DNA of 64,000 nt from Typha latifolia (lineage: Eukaryota > Streptophyta > Magnoliopsida > Poales > Typhaceae). Below are positions 33,328-45,163 of this stretch, in pieces. The translations under genes and the position numbers were made by a program. Each line of letters starts with the position of its first letter. Position 1 is the stretch's first letter. The stretch covers positions 6,582,001-6,646,000 of the forward strand of contig CM034108.1 of NCBI GenBank assembly GCA_019914945.1, written 5' to 3'. The notes below the pieces were generated by a model, which had not been told where the DNA came from, ran no database searches, and saw only the letters and a list, made by a program, of their open reading frames with translations.

Positions 33328-34553
33328 TTACTTGGAACTTTCTTTGTGTTTTAGACCTGAAGAGTGGCCAGTTGCAAAGACCATATGTGATCAAGCCTAG
33401 GCTAGAGAAGATGAACTCGGACTTGGCTCAAATGTTGGAAGCAAGAATTCGACAACAACAAAAGGTTTGGAAACCACCATGGACACCATTAGGACAAGAT
33501 GAATGGAAGTGTAGTGGAATGATGCGATTCGGACCAGACCAGATCACCTCGAAAGATATTAGGCTCGATGGATCAAGTTTAGTTATCTTATTTATTATTT
33601 TTATATGCTTTAATCAAAGTCTTAGTATGTTAGGATTTAATTTAATTAGCTAAATCTAAATGTATTCAGTTTTGGTAAAATATTCGCAAGATATTCTGCA
33701 GACATCGGAATAATATCAGACTAGTTTGAGAAGGTCGGTGACTTCCTCATCTATAAATTTCATATTTGAAGTTTTTGGAGATTCGCTATCTATCTATAGA
33801 AAAATGAAGGGTTAATCCAAGAAGATAAAGAAGACTGGTTTAGTTAAATTTATTTAGGATTTTTTTATTTAATCTCTATAAATAGAGCCTTATGGCTTGT
33901 ATCTTAGAGATGCTTGGAATGAAAGATTAATTGGCTTTTGCCCTGGCATCTCTCTCAACTAGGCCGCTTGCCTCTACATCTCCCTCCTCCTCCTTTACCA
34001 ACCAGCGCCACCTCTTCGTGGGCACAGTCTCATGTAGCTTCTAATCTTCCTCTTCCACCGATCCTCCTAGTCCCGTAGGGTAGGCCTACTTCTCCCCATT
34101 CATCTCTCTTTCATCTTAACCATCTCTATCTCCCGTATGGTTTTCATCTCTATTACTACCACAGTTGTAGGCCAATTATGCCTCCAACCATCTATCGCAT
34201 CCGCATCCGCAAGCCACCACCACCATCATCTATTGTCGAGCCACCTCTATCAACTACTCGGCCTCCGTTCCATCATCACCTCCATCCTATACCTAGGAAT
34301 CCGTGCCTTAACCCATGGATCCCAAATCTCGTGTAGACCTGAATCTCGTAGGTCTGACCCTCCGATCTTTATCTTTTCGAAGATATCTTTTGATCTACAC
34401 ATCTAATTTATGTGAAACTAGATTGGTTGAAAAGTTCTCTTTAGGGCTACCTAGTATCAAAATTTCACATTGATTTAACAGTTAGATCCTCCAAAATATC
34501 TCTTAAAAGTTATATCCTCAAATCTGCCCAGAACTGCTACGAATCAGATTAAG
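33328..34553 (+). mobile_element. LTR (and short 3' interior) inserted in element H RT
   Basis: The RT of element H stops at 33327 and resumes at 34554, with about 30 codons of RT missing. The insert has a putative LTR from TGATGCGATTCGG (33519), with a TATAAATAG box at 33878-33886, and about 190 bp of element interior before it. It lacks the palindrome array. No TSD is evident, so the insertion was probably accompanied by a deletion. Confidence 0.68.
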
Positions 34554-34884
34554 CTAGCTCGTAACAATTTCGTAGTGTCCGTCGTGAGTCCGAAATGCCA
34601 TTTTGTGAATGTCCTCTGCTCGCACACGAATCTGATGATAGTCGACACGAAGATTGATCTTGCTGAAATATGACTCCTTTGTTAACTCGTCCAGTAGCTC
34701 CTCTATGATGGGTATTGGGTACCAGTCCTTGATGGTGAAAGCGTATAGCGCGCGATAGTCCATGCAAAAATGCCAGCTCCCATCCTTCTTCCGCACTAGC
34801 AACACTGGCAATGAATAAGAACTTTGACTTGGCTGGATAATACCTTGCTCCAGCATCTCAACAACTAATCTCGATATCTCCTCT
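34554..34884 (-). pseudogene. Gypsy RT N-terminus (element H)
   Basis: Minus strand, open: [76 protein letters not shown]. This is the canonical start of Ty3/gypsy RT. It is cut by the insertion beginning at 34885; the preceding codons are found at 38976-39052. Confidence 0.9.
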
Positions 34885-35745
34885 GATGTGATTCAGACCA
34901 CAATGAGTCATCTCGAGTATGGATACAACCTATGGGATCTATTTCTTATTTTGTTTTAGTCATTTTCTTTAGAAAAATAAGGATTCTGAATGTTACATTC
35001 GAACGCGGGGAGGTTGCATTTGAATGCCACTTGAGAACGCTTGCAAGCGTTCGCATCGACAGAGAATGCAAATAACGCGCTCGGCCCCGTTCGAACGCAT
35101 GCGTGTGAACACCTGCATACGTTTGCATCGACAGTGAATGTGAATTGCGCGTTCGAACGCGCTCAATCCCGTTCGAACGTGATCGGCAAAAATTCAATGT
35201 TTCTAGGGTTATTATTTATCATTTTGGCTTGTTAGGTTAGCCTCTTAAGATGTGGATGACAACCTAAAGGAGGATTATGAATGAATATTGAATTTCCTTC
35301 CCTTCTTTCTCTACCCTAACTCTCCTTCCTCCCTCCTCGTTCAAGCCCTAGCTGTGTGCCTTCTTGTCGCCAGTTACCACTAAATCCCCTCGACGTTCGA
35401 GTCCTCCCTTCTCCTTAGAATCTCGACCTTCTTCCCCGTCATCTTTATCCTATCAATACCACGTGCCACCCAATCCATCACCATTATCACACCTCTTTCA
35501 CCATCATCACCATCACCCATCATCTCCACCTTCACCCAAGTTTGCATATTTTTGCCTCAGGTGTAGTCAGAATTTGCCAAGGGCATGAATACCAAAAATG
35601 TAGATCAAGAAGATAAGGAACGACCACGACTAGTTTCGCAATTTTCTAACAAAGGAAAAATATTTTTGATATTATTCTCCTCTGACTGCACGGACTGCTT
35701 TCTTACATCCGAGCTTGATCCGGAACGGACGTACGATCTATAACA
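34885..35745 (+). repeat. 5' LTR of element K
   Basis: 861 bp with a two-unit GTTCGAAC array at about 34997-35185, then a GTTAGGTTAGCC core block near 35238 and a pyrimidine-rich stretch. It ends TATAACA, two bases before the PBS. Confidence 0.85.
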
Positions 35746-35747
35746 AG

Positions 35748-35760
35748 TGGTATCAGAGCC
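35748..35760 (+). promoter_or_regulatory. PBS of element K
   Basis: TGGTATCAGAGCC, a perfect tRNA-iMet type site. Confidence 0.9.
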
Positions 35761-35818
35761 ACCATTCCTCGGACATCATGCCAACAACTAGATCTATGGC
35801 ATCGAGACCCAATGAAGG

Positions 35819-36668
35819 TGATACGTTTAGTTAGGATCTTTTCTTACTGCATTAGATATTTATTTTTATTAAAATAAAATTCCTATAAGTCGTGTTCGAA
35901 CGCTGGTGGGGTCGCATTCGAACGCCCTTGCGAACGCCTGCATCAAGTTCACAAATACAGAGAACACATATTGTGCGTTCGAACGCGGTCGGGCGAGTTC
36001 GAATGCCCACGTTCAAACGCCTGCATCGCGTTAGCACATATAGAGAACGTCTTTTGTGCGTTCGAACGCGATCGGGCGCGTCGAATGCGATTGGCGGGAA
36101 TCTTCTAGAATTAGGGTTACTTATTATTTTAGGACTTATTGGCTAGCCTCTATATATGTGGATGGCAGCCAACTTCATTATGCTATTGGATTATTGAATT
36201 CTTGCCTCCTATCTTCTCTCTAGACTTCTCCCTCCTCCCTTTTCACCAACCTTCCACCTCTATTGTTGGCAAGGTTTCTCCTAACTTCTAATCTCCCTCG
36301 ACTGTCAAGCCACCCCTCTTCTTTGGGATCTCGACCACTTCATTCCCTTCGTCTATATCTCTAAATCACATCCATAATCCACCTTCATCTCTATATCCAT
36401 CCATAACCCTAACATCCACTCCACCCGTCATCACCACCCTCACCCACGTTATTCAAATTTTCGTCCCTGCTACAGTTAGAAAATGCGAAAGGCATACATA
36501 CTAAAGTTGTAGATCAGGAAGTTACGGATCTAACCCAATTTGTTTCGTAATTTTATGACTATCGGAGAATATTTGACGAATATTTTCCCATGATTGCGTA
36601 GACTAATTCATGTAATACATCCAGATCTTGAAGGAATAGTTGCGTAGCCTATCTTTGGTTCCAAATCT
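35819..36668 (+). repeat. TGATAC-family LTR nested in element K
   Basis: Starts TGATACGTTTAGTTAGG. The palindrome array is at 35890-36080 with perfect copies at 35975-35986 and 36058-36069, and a TATATATG box near 36152. The right end is vague (about TTTGGTTCCAAATCTTA). It separates the leader of K from its gag. Confidence 0.78.
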
Positions 36669-38103
36669 TAATAGAACCGCACACTTGGACTTTCTAAAAT
36701 TGCAAGGCAGTGATCCAAAGGATTGGGTGTTTTAAGTTGAACAATATTTTGATGGTCAAGGTACAACAGAAAATACAAAAGTTCAAATGGCAAGCTTTCA
36801 CCTCCAAGGAACGGCATTGCATTGGTATAGATCGGTTATTCGTGGTGGAGGATTTACCAGACGGGCTGATTTTTTTATGAGGATTACTCGCAAATTTGGG
36901 ACAATAGCATTTGAAGATTTTGTTGCCATATTAAGCAAGATGGTTTAGAAGACGATCGTATTGGAATACTAAGTAGAATTTAAAAGAGTTAGTAGTCGTT
37001 GTGAGTCACCTTGGCCTGAATCGACATTGATGAGCACATTTATTTCAGGGCTGCGAGAGGAGATATAAGTGGATGTTTGTACTCTTTGTCTTACTACTCT
37101 TGAGGAGGCCTTTGAGAAGGCCGTGAGGATGGAGAAAAAGCATAAGACTCTAAAGATGGCAGCAAAAATAAGTTAGAGCCAAGATGGTTGGTTTGCACCT
37201 AGAACGCCGACTGAAAATTCTGCAAGTTCAAAAGTAGAGGCTGCGAGTACTAGACCACGATCGCCTTTGAGACCTTCTTCCGATGTTATAGGAGGCACAA
37301 GACCCCCTCGTTCAAACTCTTACACCTTCCTAGGTGAAGGAGCGCAGAGCGAAAGGCCTTTGCTTTCAATATAATGAGTGTTTCACTCCCGATCATCGGT
37401 GTTCTAAACCGATCGGGAGTGTGATGCTCATCGATGGTCTCGAGGAGGATGATGAGGTTGTTGATGATGTAGAGTGTCTAGAGGAGGTACATGAGGAGAC
37501 CGTTCAGGAGGGCGCGGAGGAAGATATCCAAGCTGAAATATCGATCCATGCATATTCGGGTACTTTCGCGCTGAGGACATTACGGATAGACGGACTCATT
37601 AGAAAGCATTGTGTGCAATTGGAGACGGCACAAAGCTTAAGGCGGAGAGCTTGTGTTGCCAGGTCGATATTCGAGTGCAAGGACACAACATCGTTGTGGA
37701 CTTGTATCCGTTGGCGCTGCGAGGAGTGGACATTGTCCTTGGCACTCAGTGGTTATAGAGTTTGGGACCCGTCACATTTGATTTTCGGAGCTTGTGGATG
37801 AAATTTAAATAAAGAAACAAAGATGTGCGGCTTGATGGCGTTCGGTCTTCGCTGATTCCTACGATGCAGCCTATGGTGGGGCTGCCTTGTGCGTATGATT
37901 TGGCCTATCTTCTTCAGTTAGGACCAGTAGGAGATGAGTCTCAAACGAGTTCAAGTACTACCATTGAATTGTCTAATTTATTAGATAACTTTTCTGGACT
38001 ATTTGAGGAAACATATGAGTTGCCACCGAGGCAAACGGTGGACCATCGCATAGAGATTGTACCTGGGGCTGCACCGGCAAACATGAGCGAAAGCATGGTG
38101 GAA
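36669..38103 (+). pseudogene. Element K gag, protease remnant and RT linker
   Basis: Gag motifs LKLQGSDPKDWVF, EQYFDGQGTTENTKVQMASF and LQGTALHWYRS fit the Retrotrans_gag domain. A zinc-knuckle-like LCFQYNECFTPDHRC follows near 37364, then an acidic linker and the protease N-part HAYSGTFALRTLRIDGL. The segment with the catalytic aspartate is deleted near 37610. The sequence resumes in another frame (VVDLYPLALRGVDIVLG-like), then the linker NLLDNFSGLFEETYELPPRQ and RIEIVPGAAPAN leading to RT, where the 3' LTR cuts in. Confidence 0.8.
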
Positions 38104-38970
38104 TGATATGATTCGGACCACACTTAGTCATCTCGAGCAAGGATACAACCTATGAGATCTATTTCTTGTTTTGTTTTAGTTATTTTCTTTAGAAAAATAA
38201 TGATTCTTGATGTCGCGTTCGAACGCGGAAAGATCATGTTTGAACGCACATGTGCGAACGCTTGCATACGTTCGCATCGACAGTGAATGCGAATTGTGCG
38301 TTCAAACGCGCTCGACCCCGTTCGAATGCAGAACGCGGAAAGATCATGTTTGAACGCACATGTGCGAACGCTTGCATACGTTCGCATCGACAGTGAATGC
38401 GAATTGTGCGTTCAAACGCGCTCGACCCCGTTCGAATGCAGTCGGCAAGATTGTAATATTTCTAGGGTTATTATTTATCATTTTGGCTTGTTAGGTTAGC
38501 CTCTTAAGATGTGGATGGCAACCTAAAGGAGGATTATGAATGAATATTGAATTTCCTTCCCTTCCTTCTGTACCCTAACTCTCCTCCCTCCCTTCTTGTT
38601 CAAGCCCTAGCCGTGTGCCTTCTTGTCACTAGTTACCTCTAATCCTCCTCGACTGACAAGTCCTCCTTCTTCCTTAGGATCTCAACCAACTTCTCCCCCC
38701 TCATCCTTATCCCATCAACACTACATGCCACCCAATCCATCACCATTATCACCCCTCTTTCACCATCATCACCATCACTTGTCATCTCCATCTTCACTCT
38801 AGTTTTGGGGCATGAATACTAAAAACGTAGATCAGGAAGATATTGAACGACCACACTGGTTTCATAATTTTCTAACTACGGGAGAATATTTTGAGATTAT
38901 TCTCCTCCGACTGCGCAGACTGCTTTCCAACATCCGAGTTTGATCCGAAACGAACGTACGATCCATAACA
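38104..38970 (+). repeat. 3' LTR of element K
   Basis: 867 bp, TGATATGATTCGG to CCATAACA. It carries a perfect palindrome at 38215-38226 and a perfect 110-bp tandem duplication of the array unit. Confidence 0.85.
38221..38440 (+). repeat. Perfect 110-bp tandem duplication of the palindrome unit
   Basis: 38221-38330 and 38331-38440 are identical base for base. Each contains TTTGAACGC, a GCGAACG-CTTGCATA-CGTTCGC hairpin, AGTGAATGC, GCGTTCAAACGC and a CGTTCGAATG motif. The junction follows a TTCGAA core, suggesting slippage or unequal exchange at the palindrome. Confidence 0.93.
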
Positions 38971-38975
38971 TCCTC

Positions 38976-39052
38976 TTTTTGGATGTGAGGATAACGGTAG
39001 GGCTGAACGTTGGCCGGTTCCACCCGTAGAATGATCTCAATCCTGTGATCGA
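38976..39052 (-). pseudogene. Element H pol, segment upstream of RT
   Basis: Minus strand encodes a DHRIEIILRVEPANVQPYRY-type linker that joins in sense to 34884 across element K. It ends at 39052, where the element starting at 39053 interrupts. Confidence 0.8.
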
Positions 39053-39831
39053 TGATTCAACTAGATATGGCTTGGGCCTGACTTTGTTTTAGAAATAACT
39101 TTTGTTTTGGAAGAATAAGATTTCTAGCAATCATCTTCGAATGCCAGGAAGTCATGTTCGAACGTGACTGTTGAACGCCTGCACACGTTCGCAAAACCAA
39201 AGAACGTGTTTAGTGCGTTCGAACGCAACGTTCGAATGCCTGCACACATTCGCAAAGAAAGAGAATGCATTAAGTGCGTTCAAACGCGTTTGACCTGCGT
39301 TTGAACGCAATCAGCGAACTGCTTGGTCCTAGGGTTATCTTTTAATTATTTTGCTTGTTAGGTTAGCCTTTAAATATGTGGAAGGCAAACTAATTGAACA
39401 TTATTGATGAATTATTAAAGTTCTCATTCCCAACCCTCTCTCTTTCCAACATTGGATGCCATCTCCTTTCTCCCTCAATCTGACCGTGCCCCCTTGCCTC
39501 TCAAGGATCTATCCACCCTCTTCCCCTTCATCTAGTTTAATGCTTGACCCCACCATCGCTGTCATCATCTTCCCCAATACCTAACCATTATTTTCCTACT
39601 CCATTAATCACGTCCTCCATGCCACCACCCAATGGTCAGTATTTTCCCAATAACTTTTGATCTATACGTCTAATCAATATGATTTTGGTTGTGTTGGATC
39701 CCTCACTTCAAATCAAAGTTACAGATCTATTGGACGGCTAGATCTTCTGCAGTTCTCCTTGAAATTTCTGCCCTAGGTAAAATTGGGCTGGTCTTCAGAT
39801 TGTTGCAACATCATTACGCCAAATCGTATCA
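39053..39831 (+). repeat. 5' LTR of element D
   Basis: TGATTCAACTAG to ATCGTATCA, two bases before the PBS. The array is at 39160-39310, with a perfect palindrome at 39215-39226. The core block GTTAGCCTTTAAATATGTGGAAGGC at about 39361 is the same promoter region as in the related LTRs. A start at 39044 is less likely. Confidence 0.8.
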
Positions 39832-39833
39832 AG

Positions 39834-39846
39834 TGGTATCAGAGCC
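39834..39846 (+). promoter_or_regulatory. PBS of element D
   Basis: TGGTATCAGAGCC, perfect, two bases after the LTR. Confidence 0.9.
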
Positions 39847-39888
39847 AGGCTGACCTTAGACGTATCATTGATGACAACGACTTGAGCA

Positions 39889-41110
39889 ATGGCTTTTAGA
39901 AGGCAAACAGAAGATCTAAACGTAACTCAAGAAAGCGCAAACATTGAAATCCCAAGGCGTGAAGCACGAAGAATGGATCTTTCCTCGAAAAGTCCAATGA
40001 CCGCGGAAGGCCTCGTGTCCACATTGATGGCTGCCTTGGCACCAATCAACATAATCTTAGAAAGGTTGGTGAAGGCTAGTGATGTAAACAAAGAAGACCA
40101 CCGCGCCACTCGTGAAGCGATTCATAGATTGATGTTGGAATGCGACAAGACCTCAACACATCGGCTTCAACCATCGAGTTCGACTAACAGTAGACCGGTG
40201 CAACCCGAGGAGAACCCTAGGGCTCGGGTGCGAACTTTACATGAAGATGATGAGGAGTGGATGGAGTATGACGAGGTGGAACACTGTCGTGATTTCATGC
40301 AACAGAGAAGGGATGCATATCAACAGCAACAACACCCTCCTGCAACTAGCCCTGGTCAAGGCTACGACCCTAACAATGATTTCGATGTACGAGATCGATT
40401 AGTACGTCTTGATTGGATATACAAGGCAGAGCAATTTTTTGAGTTCCAAAGAATGCCGAAAGACTCTAAGGTGATGCTAGAAAGCTTCTATTTTGAAGGG
40501 TCAGCCCTTCATTAGTACTGGGGTACCGAAGGAATGGGCGGCTTGGGACATGAGCGGACCTTACAAAGGGCATTGTGAAAAGGTTTGTGGCTGCTGGATA
40601 TGAAGATTTTGATGCTCTTCTCACCAAGATGGTACAACGAACTACAGTCATAGCATACCAAGAAGAGTTTGATCGGATTGGTGCATGTTGTGATCCACCA
40701 TGGCTGGACGCCTTGCTGAAATCTAACTTCCTAGTTGGGCTACGGAGTGCCTTCTAAGCAGATGTTGAAGCCTTGTGCCTAAGAACTTTAGAGGAAGAAT
40801 ATGATGACGCCATCATTATGGAGAGGAAGCACCAGGGCTTGAGGAACCAAAGCAAAAACTCATAGTCCATCCGAGAACCACGACAACCTTACCGGCCAAC
40901 TAAAGCAATTAGTACTACAACAGCAACTCCGAGGATGGCTATTGGAAATTCAGGACTGAGAGCTCTACTCTGACCCTCTGTTGATGTGAAGGGGAACCAT
41001 AGAGCCCATGTCTGAACTCTCAACTTGCCTAGGTGGAGGAGCAGAGGGCAAAAGGCTTATGCTTCAAATGCGATGAACGTTTCACACTCGGTCATTGATG
41101 TGCAAAAGTG
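39889..41110 (+). pseudogene. Element D gag
   Basis: The first 208 codons (39889-40515) are open: a basic N-terminus (RRQTEDL, RREARRM), a helical stretch (TLMAALAPINIILERLVKAS), a Q-rich segment, then YKAEQFFEFQRMPKDSKVML and YFEGSALH of Retrotrans_gag. A stop follows; fragments MVQRTTVIAYQEEFDR (40630) and a broken zinc-knuckle region (41050-41110) continue in other frames. Confidence 0.85.
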
Positions 41111-41129
41111 ATGGGGAGCGTCATGTTGA

Positions 41130-41462
41130 TTGATGGGCAAGATGATCCAGAGAAGGAATTGGCTGAAGGAAGAGGTTGATGAAGAGCTTCTTGAGGAGGC
41201 CCTGGAGGTGTTTGAAGAGAAGGATATGCAAGCTGAAGTTTCAATGCACGCCTACTCCGGAACCATTGCACTGAAGACTCTTCGGGTAGACGGATTGGCC
41301 AAGAATCATTGTGTGTACATCCTCATTAATTCGAGGAGAATGCATAACTTCTTAGATGAGCCCTTCCTGAGGAGGATTGGGTTGGAAGCTGAACCGACCA
41401 ATGCATTCAATGTAGCAATTGGCGATGGAACAAAGTTGAGAGCTGACAGTTTGTGTCGCTGA
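41130..41462 (+). pseudogene. Element D aspartic protease, active site mutated
   Basis: Retropepsin-like: HAYSGTIALKTLRVDGL, then VYILINSRRMHNFLDE, LGLEAEP and NVAIGDGTKL. The position that should be the catalytic Asp-Ser-Gly reads Asn-Ser-Arg, so it cannot be active. A stop follows and the C-terminal flap region is degenerate. Confidence 0.85.
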
Positions 41463-41633
41463 GTGGAAATTTGAGTCCAAGGACCGGTGACGTTCGACTT
41501 TCGCGACATGTGGATGACATTTCGGCGTAATGACAACGTGGTGCGGCTAAATGGGGTGAAAACACAATCTAACCCTACCTTGAAACCTATGGCGGGGCTA
41601 CCACGGCCAAGGGAGTTGGCCAATCTTTTTTAG

Positions 41634-42120
41634 ATGTCTCCAACAGAAACAGAGCCTCCATTAAGCTTGGGTAAACCACAAGAATTATTGCAATCATTAT
41701 CTAAATTCTCTGAGTTGTTTGAAGAACCACAAGGACTACCACCGTGCAAAAATTCAAATCATAAGATAGCTATTATACCGAAAGCTGATCCGGCTAACGT
41801 GCATCCCTATTGGTATCCTCATATCCAAAAGGAAGAGATAACAAAGCTGGTTGTCGAGATGCTTGGACAAGGAATCATTCAACCAAGAAATATTGCTTAT
41901 TCCTCACCGGTTTTGCTTGTGCGAAAGAATGATGGTTCGTTGTGTTTTTGTGTCAACTACCGAGCACTCAACACCATAACCGTCAAGGATAATACCGGTG
42001 ATTGAAGAGTTATTGGATGAATTGACATAGGGCTTCTTATTTCAGCAAACTAGACCTTAGGGCTGGATATCACCAAATCCGAGTTCACCCTAAAGACGGG
42101 CACAAGACTACTTTTCGAAC
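41634..42120 (+). pseudogene. Element D RT N-terminus
   Basis: Reads FSELFEEPQGLPP, KADPANVHPYWYPH, EEITKLVVEMLGQGIIQP, LLVRKNDGS, NYRALNTITVKD, then in another frame VIEELLDEL and a degenerate [13 protein letters not shown]. It is cut at 42120 by an inverted LTR and continues at 43023. Confidence 0.87.
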
Positions 42121-43025
42121 TGAAGAGGGTCTGATAGAGTTCTACAGTACCAAAATAATAGGCTCTGATACCACTGATAGGTTACGGAACGATCCCTTCA
42201 AAATCTGAATTTATTATAGGAAGTAGTCCGCATAACCGAGGGAAAATATTTACCAAATATTCTCCTATAGTTAGAAAATTATGAAACTAAATTAAATCGA
42301 TTCGTAACTCTCTGATCTACGTTTTTATGCCCTATGCAAATTCAAACTGCAACTGAGACAAAAAACACAATATATTGCAGATGATGGTGGTGGTGATGGG
42401 TGGAGTGGATGTTAGGGTTATGGATGATAATAGAGATGAGGGTGGATGAGTGATGTTATTTAAGGGATAAAGACGAAGGGGAAGAAATGGTCGAGATCTC
42501 AAAGAAGGGGGAGGACTCGACAGATGAGGGAGATTAGAAGTTAGGAGAGACCTTCCCAACGGTAGAGGTGGTAGGTTGGTGAAGAGGGAGGAGGGAGATT
42601 AGGGTAGAGAAGATAGAGAGGCAAGAAACCAATATTCCAATAGCATAATAATTTTGGCTGCCATTCACAGCTTTATAGAGGCTAGCCAATAAGCCAAAAT
42701 AATAATAATTAACCCTAATTCTAGTGGACTCCCGTTGATCGCGTTCGAACGCATCCAATCGCGTTTGGACGCATCCAATCGCGTTCGAACGCACAAAAGG
42801 CGTTCTCTGTTGATGCGAACGCGATGCAGGCATTCGAATACAGCGTTGCAATGCGCCCGACTGCGTTTGAACATGCATTATGCGTTCCCTATTTTTGCGA
42901 ACCTGATGTAGGCCTTCATAAAGGCATTCGAACGTGACTCCTTCCGTGTTTGAACGCGACCTACAGAAAATTTATTTTAATAAAAATAAATAACTAATGC
43001 AATAAAAAAAGATTCTAACAAAGTG
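42121..43025 (-). mobile_element. TGATAC-family LTR plus PBS, inverted, in element D RT
   Basis: On the minus strand the LTR runs from about 43025 (start eroded: TACACTTTGTTAG) to 42175 (CCTATCA), then PBS TGGTATCAGAGCC (complement of 42161-42173) and about 40 bp of leader. Perfect palindromes lie at 42741-42752 and 42781-42792. The TATAAAG box is near 42672. RT of element D resumes on the other side; there is no clear TSD and the rest of the inserted element is gone. Confidence 0.82.
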
Positions 43026-44023
43026 TATGATGGCCATTATGAGTTCCGAGTCATGCCCTTTGGATTGACCAACACTCCAGCAATATTTCAAAGCTTAATG
43101 AATGACATATTTAGGCTAATCTTGCGTCGGTATGTGTTGGTGTTCTTTGATGATATTTTGGTATATAGTAGAAGTTTTAAAAATCATTTAAAACATTTAA
43201 ATGAAATGCTAAAGCTGCTTGAAGAACATTCTTTGAAAGTCAAGATGTCTAAATGTTTGTGGTGTGAGAGAAAGGTGGAATATTTGGGGCATATCATTTC
43301 AGGAGAAGATGTAGCGGATGATCCAAGCAAGGTGAAGAGCATGACCGATTGGCCAATTCCGAGGACGGTCCGCGAGCTACGTGGGTTCCTTGGGTTAACA
43401 TGCTACTACCGTATATTTATTGTTGGATATGGCAAAATTACAGCACCACTAACCAGCCTTTTGAGGAAAGATTCCTTTGTGTGGAGCGACAAAGCAATGA
43501 CAGACTTTGAAGAATTAAAATCTGCTATGATTTTAGCCCTAGTTTTGGCATTGCCGAATTTTCAAAGGGAGTTTATTGTTGAATGTGACGCATCCATAGT
43601 GGAAATAGGTGCTGTCCTAATGCAAGGGGGCAGACCTATAGCATTCTTGAGTAAAGCTCTGTCCGGTAGATCACAACAGCTCTCAACTTATGAGAGAGAG
43701 ATATTGGTGATTCTTCACGCCGTGACAAAGTGGAGGTCATATTTGGTGGGACGCCACTTCATATCCATACTGATCAGAGGAGTTTGTCATATTTTATGAG
43801 TCAGCGGATACACACACTAGCACAGCAGCGACGGGTGACAAAACTTTTGAGGTATGACTATGAGATGCAATACAAAAAAGGAATGAAGAATCGAGCGGCT
43901 GATGCTCCTTCACGCCAGCCGATTGGAGCTGAATTGGTGGCTCTTTCCATGCCTTCTTTTCCCTTCCTCGAGGAGTTGAGGAGCGCAAGTGCTGCTGACC
44001 CATGCATAAGGGGGTTATTGTAG
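43023..44023 (+). pseudogene. Element D RT-RNase H
   Basis: A long open part (to 43799) has YDGHYEFRVMPFGLTNTPA, the catalytic VFFDDILVYS with both aspartates, KVEYLGHIIS, VRELRGFLGL, then RNase H ECDASIVEIGAVLMQGGRP and IAFLSKALSGRSQQL. A frameshift near 43740 moves the rest (HIHTDQRSLSYFMSQR, YKKGMKNRAADAPSR) to another frame. This is the best-preserved enzyme domain in the window after the copia integrase. Confidence 0.9.
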
Positions 44024-45163
44024 GAGATTAGAGCTGATCCAGAGAACCATTCCGAGATGGAGGACAGAGAGGGGTTATTACTTGACCACGGGTGCATCCG
44101 AGTGCCCATGGATGCATCGTTGCAATCCAAACTACTGGAACACTTCCACAACACTCCGGAGGTGGGTCCTGAAGGTGTTCTAAGGACTTACAAGAGGCTA
44201 TCTTACAGCTGTAACTAGGTCAGGACGAAGAAGGACGTCAAGGCACACATGAGGGCATGTAAGACATGTCAATGAGCGAAGACGGAGACCTTGAAGCCGG
44301 CTAGACTTCTACAACCCTTGCCGGTACCGGATCGTGTTTAGGAGAACATCTCTATGGATTTCATAGAGGTATTACCATTGTTATGTGGATATTCGGTCGT
44401 CTTTGTGGTGGTGGACAAATTGAGTAAATACGCTCATTTCTCCCTTAGTGCACCCTTTTTTTTGCCAAATCGGTAGCCGAACGTTCCATCCAAAAACTTC
44501 ATGGAATGCCACGCTCAATTATTTTGGATCATGATCGTATATTTATCAGCGAGTTTTGGACTGCATAATTCAGGTTGCATGGCACAAAACTAAACTTGAG
44601 CTCGGCATACCACTCGCAAACCGATGGGCAAACGAAGGTTGTTAATTAGATAATTGAGCAATACCTTTAGTGTTTCATCAGTGATCGTCTTAAACACTGG
44701 TTGGAGTATCTTCCATGGGTTGAGTGGTCGAATAACACTTCTCATCACAGCAGCACTGGCATGACCCTATTCGAGGTAGTATACGAACGGGCGGTACCAG
44801 CGTTACGGGGTATGATTTGACGGCTTCACCAGAACGGACTTAGGTTGATATGACATTGATGGATCGTGATGCTACTCTTAGGAGGTTGCAAGTGCATATG
44901 AGAGCAGCCCAAAATTGGATGAAACAAATATATGATCAGCATCATCGCGAGAAGTAGTTTAGTGTGGGCGACATGATATTTGTACAACCTCAGCCCTATT
45001 GTCAAATCACCTTATGCCCTATTCAGAACCAGAATTTGACATTTAAATTTTTTGGTCCATTTCGAGTTTGTGAGCGTGTTGGACCAATCGCCTACAAGCT
45101 TGAGCTACCAGAGGAGTCTAGAGTACACCCATGTGATTAGTTACATAAGTTTCATGATTAATT
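44024..45163 (+). pseudogene. Element D integrase, heavily decayed
   Basis: Stop-ridden but readable: LRTYKRLSYSC and ACKTCQ of the zinc finger (44180-44275), [14 protein letters not shown] (44345), [27 protein letters not shown] (44520), and at the end VGPIAYKLELPEESRVHP (45090-45135), the usual C-terminus of gypsy pol before the chromodomain. Sequence identity stops at about 45163. Confidence 0.82.

Larger units (their letters stand above)
34885..38970 (+). mobile_element. Gypsy element K, inserted in element H (TSD TCCTC)
   Basis: LTRs at 34885-35745 and 38104-38970 share the TGAT(A/G)TGATTC start and ATAACA end. TCCTC directly precedes the first (34880-34884) and follows the second (38971-38975), a perfect 5-bp TSD. 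The host pol reading frame continues on both sides. The interior retains a PBS, gag, a damaged protease and the start of RT, and has been invaded by a TGATAC-family LTR. Confidence 0.88.
39053..45163 (+). mobile_element. Gypsy element D, 3'-truncated
   Basis: 5' LTR, PBS, gag, protease, RT, RNase H and integrase follow in gypsy order on the plus strand, but the 3' end, PPT and 3' LTR are replaced at 45164 by an unrelated inverted LTR fragment. It is inserted in element H; the flank ATCGA (39048-39052) is the expected left TSD. An inverted LTR is nested in its RT. Confidence 0.85.

Noticed and set aside
36669..38103. K gag-protease as an active gene
   Set aside because: Stops, frameshifts and loss of the protease active-site region show it is dead.
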